Shown here in pieces: positions 38,601 through 50,600 of a stretch of 64,000 bases of DNA. Position 1 is the first letter of the stretch. Each line of letters starts with the position of its first letter. The stretch is from Branchiostoma floridae (taxonomy: Eukaryota > Chordata > Leptocardii > Amphioxiformes > Branchiostomatidae), in the NCBI RefSeq assembly GCF_000003815.2, contig NC_049982.1, positions 33,947,599 through 34,011,598 on the forward strand, written 5' to 3'. Made by a program: the position numbers and the translations under genes. The notes below the pieces were generated by a model. That model saw nothing but the letters and a program-made list of their open reading frames with translations. It was not told the DNA's origin and searched no databases.

Positions 38601-41600
38601 CTTCTCCCTGCACTGTTTGGCTTGGTGCTGAAGATTTAGGATCCTTCAAATCTGTTTCTATACTCTGACCAGAGCTCACTGGAGACTTCGATTCTTGGAC
38701 AGTCTTAGTGGACTCCAGTCTTGGATCTATCTTCTTGACTTCACCAACAGAGGAACCCTTTTGTTCTACGGCAACTTTCTTTCTTTCCGGGCTATGTATT
38801 TTCCCCTCAGGTAAACTCTTTCCCTCTCTATTTTTGCTATCGCCTTGGCAGCTCATCTCATATGTGGACCGCTTCTTTGACAGTTCACCTTTTCCTTGTC
38901 GTGATGAATCCATGGCCCTCTTCCCGGACTTTTCCCCACTCCCCATGTCTCTGGTTTTTGTAGAGGTGGGGAATTCAGTCTTATGAGAAGTCATAGGTAT
39001 GGGTAAGTCTATTGGTAGACTTCTGAAGGGTTTAGCGTGGGGGGAGTCCTGTTTGGTTGAACGGGATGGTTCCATCTTGATTGGCAGTGGCTCAGGGCGT
39101 GTCTTGATAAGCTCTTCTGCCCTCCGTCGCTCCTCCTCCCACTTTTTCTTCTCCTCTTCTCGTTCCACATAGTCATGCACAACCTGGTAATAAAACATAG
39201 TCATGGACAACCTGACAATAAAACATAGTCATGGACAACCTGACAATAAAACAAGGTCGTTCCACATAGTCATGGACAACCTGACAATAAAACATAGTCA
39301 TGGACAACCTGACAATAAAACATAGTCATGGACAACCTGACAATAAAACAAGGTCGTTCCACATAGTCATGGACAACCTGACAATAAAACATAGTCATGG
39401 ACAACCTGACAATAAAACAAGGTCGTTCCACATAGTCATGGACAACCTGACAATAAAACATAGTCATGGACAACCTGGCAATAAAACATAGTCATGGACA
39501 ACCTGACAATAAAACAAGGTTGTTCCACATAGTCATGACAACCTGACAATAAAACAAGGTCGTTCAACATAGTCATGGACAACCTGACAATAAAACAAGG
39601 TCGTTCCACATAGTCATGGACAACCTGACAATAAAACATAGTCATGGACAACCTGGCAATAAAACATAGTCATGGACAACCTGACAATAAAACAAGGTTG
39701 TTCCACATAGTCATGACAACCTGACAATAAAACAAGGTCGTTCAACATAGTCATGGACAACCTGACAATAAAACAAGGTTGTTCCACATAGTCATGAATG
39801 GACAACCTGACAATAAAACAAGGTCGTTCCACATAGTCATGGACAACCTGACAATAAAAGAAGGCAGACACAGGCAGGTTTCAGTCAAGAAAAGTGATTT
39901 GCAACTGTGGTACAAAAGAATCTCTGCTGCTGTTTCTTTATGTTCATTCTGCACAACCATTAAACCAGGAGTTACTTTTAATTAGGAGTAACACACCAGC
40001 TTTGCACAATAGGTAGATGTACATGCTGCATGGGACCAGGCTGTTAGGTTTCATCATTTCCAATTACGCTACTTATTTGAAGTTCCAAAGGAAGCTGCTT
40101 GGTAGAAATGCATTATACACGTACTAGATACATTTCAGTGACATACATCTGTAATTCATTTGCTTACTGAGAAACTAGTACTCTTTCCAAGAATGGACAG
40201 GCCAATCAAATTTCTATTACCACGAACCTTTATAGCTAACACTTCTACTAACACTTCTATTATAACTAGGTAGGGACTGAGGGAGCATCTTTGTCTAACT
40301 CCACACTACGTTGTATAAATGGAAAGGTTGAGATATATATCCATTGTTTAATGTCATGTTGTTAATGTAAATGTGTATATATAAGACTTTCACCCAAGCT
40401 GAAAACTGTTAAAAAGTTTAATGATTTTATAATAAAGTGCCATCTTATAGAATCAGTGTTTTTTTTAAAATATGTTCTGGTTTCTGTTCTTTTTCATAAT
40501 GGTCAATCAAATCGTGTATGCCTCTAATATTCTCACCAATCTGCCCCGACTAAATCCACTTTGGTCTTTATCAATAATACATGTATCTGTTATTTTACCT
40601 TAAGTGAGAAGGAGTTAACAGCATTGAGTAATTCATCTTCTGTGATAAGGCCCTCACAAGTCTGCTTCTGTTCTTTCTGTTCTGACAATACATTTGTATT
40701 CTATAATAATCCTTGGGGAAAAGGTATTGATAATTTTTGGGGTCAGGGGAACTGGGGATCTTTAAAAGAGTTAAGGGAGGAGTAAACTTCTGTTAGCTTG
40801 TCTAAGATTGCATGTGAAAGAATTCTCTGAAATTTGTAATTTTGAATGTTTTCTCTTGTACAATTTCTGTGCACTAAGTTAAGAAAATATTTAGAACACC
40901 TATTCCCTAACTCCATCCATCTTTCTCTAGATCTTGTCATAATTCATTGCCCACATCAGTTATATAATAGTTCTCTTTGTTTTTGCCTTGCCGCGCAGCG
41001 GCAAGGCCTTCCGCTGGATTTCTTCCATGGTTCAATGGATGGACCTGTTAACCCAGCCCTTCCAAAGCCCCTTCCAAAGGCCCTTCTTTCCTTGCCGAGT
41101 TTCATGGCTTAGTTAGACAATGGTACATTCCAGGCAAGTATTAAAACTCTCTTCTAGACGCATGTTACTGTATGTGGTCCAGCGTAATAAATCTACGCTT
41201 TAACTCACCATGTTTATATAAAGATATATCACAAATTGCATCAGAAGGAACTTATTTTGTAATAAAAAATAATGCATATTCATTGTGGGTCAAAAAGTTT
41301 TACAAAACCTGTTTAATGTGTTTAATATTATAATTCATCTGACATAAATTATGATAATGAGGTAAATTTCCAATATCCCCCTAGTACACTCGGGGATTTT
41401 TGCTGCATTTCCTACTGAAGTTGCTAGGTGTCGCTCTTTGCACATAGCAGTTCAGTTCAGTTCAGTTCATCCTCGTAAGAGGTGCACATAGCAACAATAT
41501 CAACTTGGGGACTAGTAGCCAGGTAAGTACATTAAGTCCTTTTAAAGACATTTGTGACTATGAATGTCCTTGATAGAGCTTGTATTGTGTGAAAAGAAGA

Positions 41601-44600
41601 TTTGGGACTGGATTGGCACCTGGAGAAGTCACCAAAGCTTTCCATATGTAGGAACTTGGGTGGGAGGGGGGCGACATGTGTAACTCGGGATTTTTTAAGC
41701 GTAGAATCTAGTCTAACTTACCAAAATAACATGAAATATGCGGCAAGGCACAGCTTTTTTTAAAAGCATTTCTTGTTTAACCAGAGCATAATGATTTGTT
41801 AATTATAGGCTTTTGAAGTCTGCTTTCCTATTTAGGCCATGTTGATTTGATTATATGGATGACATCCTCTGGGAACTCCAAAACTGATGCGAGCGAGCAA
41901 AAAAAAAAAGTTTGGCCAAAAAAAAAAGTTGCCTTCAGTATGAAATCAAAGTGGCCAGGAAGGTTGAACATAGGACTAAACACACATAGTATGGTATACC
42001 AACAGTTAGGTGCAGGGACAAGTACATCATACGGGTGCAAAACATTTTTTTTCTTCTTGGACGAATCCGAAAAAGCAGACCTTAAAAAAATCAGAGGAAC
42101 AGATTTAGCCAATTACAAAATGGACACACTGTGTCGGCAGGCATTTGGGGTCTTACCGCAGGCCAAAAAGACAACAAGAGCGAAGTCAAGTAGAGTTTAT
42201 AGTCAATTGTACCAAGTTTCTACAGTCAAAGGTACAGAGACAGTTAGCCTTTATTACATGGAGATGGGATTTTAAAATGCCAGTGGGAGTCCAATAATCC
42301 ACCAAACAGATTCCTTTGTAGCAAAATTGACCAATTACCGTTGTTTTGAGTATTGCCAGTTCTCAAGTTTCCACAGACAATCAGGCCCAGGTTCGGGTCT
42401 GGACCTGGAAATGATCCTCTGGACCTGAATTTTCTGTACTGGTACCTCCCCCTACCAACAATGGATTTTTTCTTTCTTTCCTTTCACATCTTCTTCTTTT
42501 ATTTGGGCATTCTATGGCATTAGTTATCTGTTTGCTGATACTTTTTTTCAATCTACGGAATATTTGTGCTCATTTTACAGCTGCTTTGTACAATTTATTG
42601 TGTGGTCGAAAACTTCTTTTTTTTTTTGGAAACGGCCGCAAATTGGTGCGAGCGCGGAAGTCATCCATATAATCAAATCAACATGGCCTTACCAAAAGAT
42701 ACAAAACTTGCCACAACTATTAACTATTTTATGACAAAGTATGGTAAGTCAGGGCTCGAAATACTGGGGTTTTGTGCACCCAGGTGCACCCAAAACAGGG
42801 ATAAACAAGTCCACTAGCCCTATTGTCCAGGGCAAGTGAAAGTGCTGTTCGGGCAAGTGCATGTCCTATCCCACTTGTCCGATCAGGTAAGTAAGATTTT
42901 TCCATTGATTTTAGTGCAATTTTGATATACTTGTTACTTTTTACAGTCATGACATCAAGCAATTGCCTACAGAGAATTCCATTGCTGGAAGTGAAAATGC
43001 ATATACTAGTAACTGTTGTACAGTGACATTTGAATTTTGGGCAAGTGAAAAATTGGTTCGGGCAAGTATATTTTTTATGTGCTTGCCAGATAGGACAAGT
43101 GGATTTTAGAAAACTTGTTCAACCCTGCAAAATTGGGGCTGTGCACCCAAATATTTTCATAGGCTTATGTATGTTAAGATATCAGTATACTAAGTAAGGC
43201 CTAGGAAAAAAAATGTTGTGTTTCCTGTTTCAATCCTGAAAAAACAAGAGTTCGGAGACCTCATATCTCCATGAAATAGTCTGATCATGTTAATGACTTC
43301 CACATTTGCATAATCTATGCTTAGTTATGTACACATGTAAATAAGCTACGCTGGTCACTATGTTGATTGTCAAATCATTACCACACGAAAAATTATGACA
43401 CTTTGTATTAATTATGCAAATTAAGGACTTATTTGCATAATTGGCATCTGATAATGTTCCACCTGCCACAAAAACTACATATATTGCATGTATTTGAGTT
43501 TTATAAAGGAAACACTGCAAATACAGATTTTCCTCATCAAATATGCAAATTAAGTGTCAGTTGCATAATTTGCACTTGATGATGTGCATCTTGTCAAAGC
43601 TGCCTACATACCAAATATCATGTAAATTTGTTGTTCCCTTCTTCAGTTATCCACCTAAGAAGATTTTGACAAAAATGTCCCTGCAGTTCCAGAGCAACCT
43701 TCTAGGGGGACCAAATATACACCACATATCCCTTATGTCACAAGCTATCTGCCATCCAAAAATCAAGACCATAGCACATCCAGTTCAAAAGATCCAAAAA
43801 ATGAATTTCTGCTGCAGTACCAAGGTCACATACCAGGTGGCCCAAAATTGACCTTGACCTTTGTCTTCGCAACACCTACCCACAAACCAAATATCATCAT
43901 AATCCATCCAGAGGTTCTTGAGTTATGCTCACTACAAAATCCGGACACACAGACAGACACACACACACACAGACACACCCAAAACTATATCTCCATTTTT
44001 CATGGAGATAATAATTAGGGTCGGTAGGTAGGGATGATCTTTTTTTTTTAAGACTTTGGTCCCATCTCTATAGCCTGACTCTGGCCTGGCAAATACAGTT
44101 TACAACGTAAAACTGAAATGCATGATAGCACAGGAACAAATTCTACACTACACACAAGTGTTAGACTGCAAATGTCACTTTGAGGATGTCCTGCCCTTCA
44201 ACGAATGTTACCAGCAGGGCTGTCTCCAGGACCCGTCCCTCTGCCTCAGGACTGAAATTTGCTTGTTGGGACAGAAAAAAATATTACCCCATCCGTCCCA
44301 ATAATATTAACTTCATGACGTTAAACTGTTGAAAATATATTTTTCTGACCTTAAATTAAGTGAAAAATCAACAACTTGGTCTACCAAACTAGCCTGGGTA
44401 CCATTCGATTTTTACCGGGGCTCCTTACACTCGCTTCCCTTAAAAAAAATTCCAGGCTACTACCAAACAATGAGTCGGACAAAAAAATTAAAGCTGGAGA
44501 CAGCCCTGGTTAGGCCTACGTCATATTTGCTACCCGGGGCTCGGCTGGGCTGTTTGCAGAAACGAAAAAATTAAGTTTATGCCAATAAATATGCACAATG

Positions 44601-47600
44601 CATGCTGTTGAATTATTTTTGGTCCGTTTTGTGTTGTTGTTTTCTTTTATATCATACTTTAATATCGTTCCCAAAAGCCGCCCAGTCGGGCCCCTTTCTG
44701 GAAATATGACCTTAGCCTTACCAGGCCCCCTTTTCACACCCCAGTAAACAAAACATGAAACACCCACCAGATCCTGCCAAGTTGATATCTTACTTATTAA
44801 TCTTATGTTTATTAAACAATGTTTAGATATGAATATATAGTTATTTTTAATGCCTTTTTCATCAAAGACAAGACACAAGACATGCTAGATGCATGTTTGT
44901 ACTACTTTAAATGTTCCTCCTTAGATGGAAATAAAATACACATAAATGCGTCTCAAACACAGAAAAATGGATTGAATACCCGCGCACAAGAAAGAAAAAA
45001 TGTTGTTTGTCCCATGATTATTTTCTCTGAGCGCTGATTCTTCATTTAGAGTGAAAATTTACGAGGATAACTGAGGACTTTCCGCTGGAGCTCCATTCCC
45101 GATCGGCCTTGTGGTATTAAACATTTCATTTTTTTCATAGGAAATTTTCATTGTTGACCTAAAATGGAACCGACATTTACACAGTGGGACGGATAAGCAT
45201 TTATTGTAGGCTAATCTAATTTGATTTGTGGCTATTTCCCCCTTCCGTGACCATAGTAAAGTAAGATGTTTAAAATGACTTTTAGTATTTCTTGAAATTG
45301 TTCGGACTTCTGGGTCCAAAAAACGGTTTAGGCCATGTTGATTTGATCATATGGATGACATCCTCTGGGAGCTCCAAAATTGATGCGAACGAGCGAATAA
45401 AAAAAAAGTTTGGCCAAAAAAAAAAGTTGCCTCCAGTATGAAATCAAAGTGGCCAGGAAGGCTGAACATAGGACTAAACACACATAGTATGGTATACCAA
45501 CAGTTAGGTGTAGGGACCAGTACATTATACGGGTGCAAGACATTTTTTTCTTTTAGGACCAATCCGAAAAAAACAGACCTGGAAAAAAATCAGAGGAACA
45601 GGTTTCGCCAATTACAAAATGGACACACTATGTCGGCAGGCATTTGGGGTCTTACCGGGGGGCCAAGAAGACAACAAGAGCGAAGTCAAGTAGAGTTTAT
45701 AGTCAATTGTACCAAGTTTCTACAGTCAAAGGTACAAAGACAGTTAGGCCTTATTACTTGGAGAGATTTTTAAATGCTATTGGGAGTCCAATAGTCCACC
45801 AAACAGATTCCTTTGTAGCAAAACTGACTAATTACCAATGTTTTGAGTATTGCCAGTTCTCAAGTTTCCTCTGGACCTGAACGGGACCTGAATTTCTGTA
45901 CTGGTACCTCCCCCTACCATTGCAACAGAAAATTTTTTTTCTTTCTGTCCTTTCACATCTTATTAGATTTATTTTGGCATTCTATGGCATTAGACTATGA
46001 TTAATTATCTGTTTTCTGATACTTTTTTTTCAATCTACGGAATATTTGTGCTCATTTTACAGCTGCTTTGCACAATTTATTGTGTGGTGGAAAACTTTTT
46101 TTTTTTTTGGAAACGGCCGAAAATTGGTGCGAGCGCGGATGTCATCCATATAATCAAATCAACATGGCCTTACCCCAAAAAAAAGTCTAGGGTCGGCATG
46201 TTTTTCTAGGGTCGGTCGGGAAACAGGAAACACAACATTTTTTTTCCTAGGCCTAAGCACCATATTCTTGACGTCTATGTGTTAGAAAGACAATAAAATG
46301 ACTGTCATAGTATTTCCGATTTCTGAAGAGCTCCGTTCAAATTACTAGTACTAACTTAGTAGGTTTGCAATTAGGTTATTCTGATATTCTTCTTTATCTG
46401 ATATGGTGCACCGTCCAGCCAAAAATATTTTGGTGCACCCAATTTTCTAGGTTGGGTGCACCAGTGCACCTATTCCCAAAAATGAATTTCGAGCACTGTA
46501 AGTTGATTAATCTTGGTTGATAAGAAAGTCAGCTACTGAAAACTAACTCAGCCCACCCCTGATCCACGACCCTGACCACTGGTCTCGTACCTCACTTCAC
46601 CCCAGGGACAAAAAAGAAAAACAGAGTTGATTTCAGAAGTGAAAAGGCTTACAGAAAGACATAGCCTGATAAATGGGCAGGTTCATTTTTGTACAATAGT
46701 TACAAGTGAGTCAGGGAAATTATCAATTACACTTTAATTTAACCCCTCATTTCTTTCGACGGACCGAGGGTGTGGTCTTCAATCATCAACCATGTCTTGT
46801 CTGACAGTAAACTTGCCCCTCAAAAAGCCTTAGATTAGAATAATCCATTTTAACTTGACAATTTTTTTTAAACTTCACATTTTGAAACCACACACCCCTT
46901 GATCGCAATGCTCCTTGTTCAATTCTTTCCTAAAGCTGTTTTCTCCATATGGAAGATGACTTTGCTTCTGGTGACTAACCTTCTCTATCTGCGGTCTGAA
47001 GACATGCTGTATCTTGGGTTCAACAGCCTGGTGGATAACACGGTCTATTCCAGTGGATAGGATACCAGACCTATATGGGAAAAACACATGTACATATAAA
47101 ATAAGGATGTGCACTAGTACCATTTTCCTAATAGTCTAGGCGATTGGTGCAAAAATTGTGCAAAATGTGGTAAAGATGAAATTTGCCACAAGTGTTCTGT
47201 ACGACAATAGAAACATTTCTATGGGAGGAGCCAACAGAAACCTGATTTCCTCAGTATTCAGCTACCTGGCTCACTATTGACAAGTCAAGGCTATAAATAT
47301 TAATGAGCTTGCCTTATTTGGGCCAATCAGTGCACAGTGCCTAGATTCCAAATGCCCAATTGCATGCAGGCCGATTAAACTGTTGTTTGTTGTTGTTTTT
47401 TTTAGCAAGAGGATGATGGTGCTGCACCTAAGCGTTTTGGGGGTTAATTCCTTTCAGTGATGACAACCGCCCTCTACCCACAGATCCTGTAGATGTCAAA
47501 TTTGGTAACTTTTTATAAGTCTGCACACAGAGCTTGCCTTATTCCGAACAAGTTTCCCTTTGGACAACACAAAGTTGACAGCTGGTTAAAATTAGTGGCC

Positions 47601-50600
47601 CACAATAGTGGAAATGGGTACGAACTGAGCATAGTTCTAAGAGGCAAGTTCAAATGGGTACTAGTAGGAGAATGGGAGAGAAGGTTACAGTATCTTCAGG
47701 GCTCAAAATACCACCTGCATATGCATGTTAGTGCAGGTAAAATTGGAGCTGTGCAGGTATTATTGGTGTCTACCTGCACCTTACCTGCACTGGTTCATGT
47801 ACTGGGTTTTATACATAAATGTCCTATGATGCAGGTGTATATGGATTGTTATAAGCTGCATTGACTGTTACCACCTATAAAGCATAAAAGAAAAAATAGC
47901 AATGGTTCCTGAACAATTTTAGTATGATCCATACTTCCAAAATTCAGAGTGGTGAAGGCAAAATTTGTCTGGTGCAATTCGTTACCTGCACCAGTGCAGG
48001 TATGCAGAAAAAAGTATTTGGAGCCCTGATCTTGTAACACTGATGTCGGAGTACTGACTGGTTTATCTGTTGGCGTAGGTTGTTTCTCAGCTGGTTCTTG
48101 TTCAGACTCGGTTCCCATTTCTGGTTGCCAAGAAAGTTGGACACATAAGTTTCCACACGAGACCGTAGGTTCTGGTATGCAGGCTGGATGGGGACGGCAA
48201 AATGAAATACATTTATAGATTTAGTACCTACACATTAAAGCATATACAAGAAATGTATACATGTATTTGCACATCTTTTTAACAATCTTGACATATTTAC
48301 CACAAAGATTTAACACAATATACAACACATTGTAACCTATGTACAGTTTTCGTCACAGCTCAAATGACAAAAAATTCATAAAATAAATTACACACATTTT
48401 TAATTTTTTATACCTGTCTTGAACATGATCGAAGCTCAGCTCAGAAGGGTTTAGTGTCAAGTGCACCTGTACAGAACAACTGCACGTTTGTGTAGAACAT
48501 AGGTCGGGATTAGGACCACTCATGTTAGGGATGAGTAGCGCAGAAGGCACAACAATCCTAGAAAAATTGTGTTCTTGACCCTCTAAAACACAATTTCCAG
48601 CATTTTGAAGGGGAAATTTTGCTGGCTGATTAAAGCTTAATTAGTTAAATGGCATTTCTAGCTGAGCCGTCACGGGAGGTCTAGGAAAAATTTTGAAATT
48701 CTTCAAACCCTCTGAGTCTGAAATGCCATTTCCTGCATTTGAGAGGCATATTTTGGTAGTAAACTATTAAGCTAAGTCTCAGATGATGGAAAAGTGAAAT
48801 AAGTGAAAAAGATGTTTAAGATGACACTTTCAAAACATATTTTCACCATGTCACCACCAAGGACGGTCCAGAGAAATCTTGACCCTCTTAAACGACATTT
48901 CCTGCATTTTCAGGGGCAAATGTTGCCTGTAGACTAGCTAGATTTCAGAAAAATACACAAGGGTCCAGAATTTTTGGGGGAGGGGGGGGGGGGCTGGCTG
49001 GGGGGAGAAGGGCTCCATTATCAAATGTGTGACATTGTAACATTTTTCCAAAAGTCTGTTATCCTGAATTCATTGAAGCATTATTTTCCGTAAGTCATAG
49101 TCAAATGCCAATTGTAAATTTCCATATGAAAAGTCACAACAGAGCATCTGCCAACAATACCCAATATACTACATCATGTAAATCCACACATGTAGGACAA
49201 GCTGCCCATACTATAGAACTGACTTTCATGCGTCATGGTACAAAAATCAAAAGGGTCTTATCTGTTTTGGTAAGCCATGGCTTTCAGCCCTTTAATTGGT
49301 TTTTCTAGGACAATGCACACTGGTCCTTTGACCTGTTTTTCAGTCAAGCCTGGGATATCGTGTAAACGCATGTCATTCATTGTACAATATCAAATAGATT
49401 ACAACATTTTGTTGTTTTACTTTTATTAGACCACTTCAAAAAGATGTGCCATGAATACTGCTTTAAAGGCTGAATGTTGCCTCTTTACCAGACATAGCTG
49501 CACTTTTATCAATATTGTTATAAAGACCATTAAAAACTACTTTACATATTGTTCCTAAAAACAATTGATAGAAACTGAAAAAAAAGGAACTCATGGAAAA
49601 CACCCACACTCTGTTCAAAATTGGTAGAGAAGAGATGCATACTTTATTTGAATTTTTCCATTTTACATTTCAGTCCCACAGATCTGTCTGAACCTTAGTC
49701 TGTGTAACCAAGGAGGTTAAAAAAAACAAAGGAGAGAGTTCCTATTGTTCTGATCGCCGCGGGCGTCAAAACGTCTAGCGCTGCGGCCGGCGGAAGAAAG
49801 ACTATCAAGTGCGACGTTTGCGGCAAGGAATACGTGAGAGCATTTTGGCTTGGCAAACATAAAGCCAGGGAACATGGAACGCCGAGCAAGGAGGTTAAAA
49901 AACAAAGAAACTTTGGAGCTATTTGTATCAAAGAAGCTTGAGAAAACACTATGGAAGTCTGTCAAATTTAGTCATCATGTAACTGTGTAAAAAAAAGTGT
50001 GTTCCTCGTGAGGCGAAAATTCCCTCAATACAAACAAAATAAATTTCCCGGGAATATCATTTTGCTTCCCATCATTGCCATGAACATCCACGGAGCCCTC
50101 AGTCAGAGTACAGAAGACGAGAAGGCTTCGGAACATTTCGGGGAGCGCTGCCGAACAGGCAAAATGGCGGCCCGGCAAGACTCCAGGGAAGCCAGGGACG
50201 TGCAGAAAACCGGAGGAAAAGGTATCTCCACGGAACGGATACGCATATACAGTTTACCCCTATATGCTCCGCCCCGACTAGAAAGAAAAACTTACGTCTA
50301 TATAATTTACAAGTAAATACGTTTTTCGTTTCTAGTCGCCCCGGCTAGGAACAACCCTGAATTTTATCCCGTCCTCAAACGTTAAGGGTTAATTGGTGTG
50401 TGTACTTTATTCGGGAATATACTGTAGTAATACAACATTTACTTTGTCGCGTCATACCAAAATCGACCGATATGTTACGAGTACCCGTTATACAGCTAAG
50501 AAATTAAGAACGTACCGGGTGGATTTCGAGGCTAAAGTAAAGAAAGGAAACGTACCGATACGTTGCTAGAGCAGGCTTCCATTCACTCCTCTAACGTCAA

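Larger units (their letters stand above)
43198..46253. mobile_element. 3056-bp composite with 36-bp TIRs (PIF/Harbinger-like, TAA duplication)
   Basis: The left end GGCCTAGGAAAAAAAATGTT plus GTGTTTCCTGTTTC is matched exactly in reverse complement at the right end. TAA flanks both sides (43195-43197 and 46254-46256). The interior holds a dispersed repeat copy (43248-44018), a hAT MITE (44215-44508), two Harbinger-like MITEs and unidentified sequence, so the founding element was much smaller. No transposase. Confidence 0.85.
42750..46498. mobile_element. hAT-like MITE (5-bp duplication TAAGT) expanded by nested insertions
   Basis: The ends CAGGGCTCGAAAT (42750) and GAATTTCGAGCACTG (46498) are flanked by TAAGT at 42745-42749 and 46499-46503. 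The host copy is probably about 370 bp, as at 19883-20253. The rest is insertions at 42796-43127 and 43198-46253 and elements inside the latter. Removing them restores the order of the reference copy. Confidence 0.88.

Noticed and set aside
37652-38986. Plus-strand ORFs rich in Ser, Leu and Phe
   Set aside because: Antisense shadows of the Lys/Ser/Glu-rich exon 4.
39184-39870. Possible CRISPR-like array
   Set aside because: Direct repeats without unique spacers, in an animal intron, and clearly derived from the adjacent exon junction.
41847-42275. 142-codon ORF inside a MITE, a possible transposon protein
   Set aside because: The second MITE copy at 45331-46169 is frameshifted in the same region, and the translation has no transposase motif.
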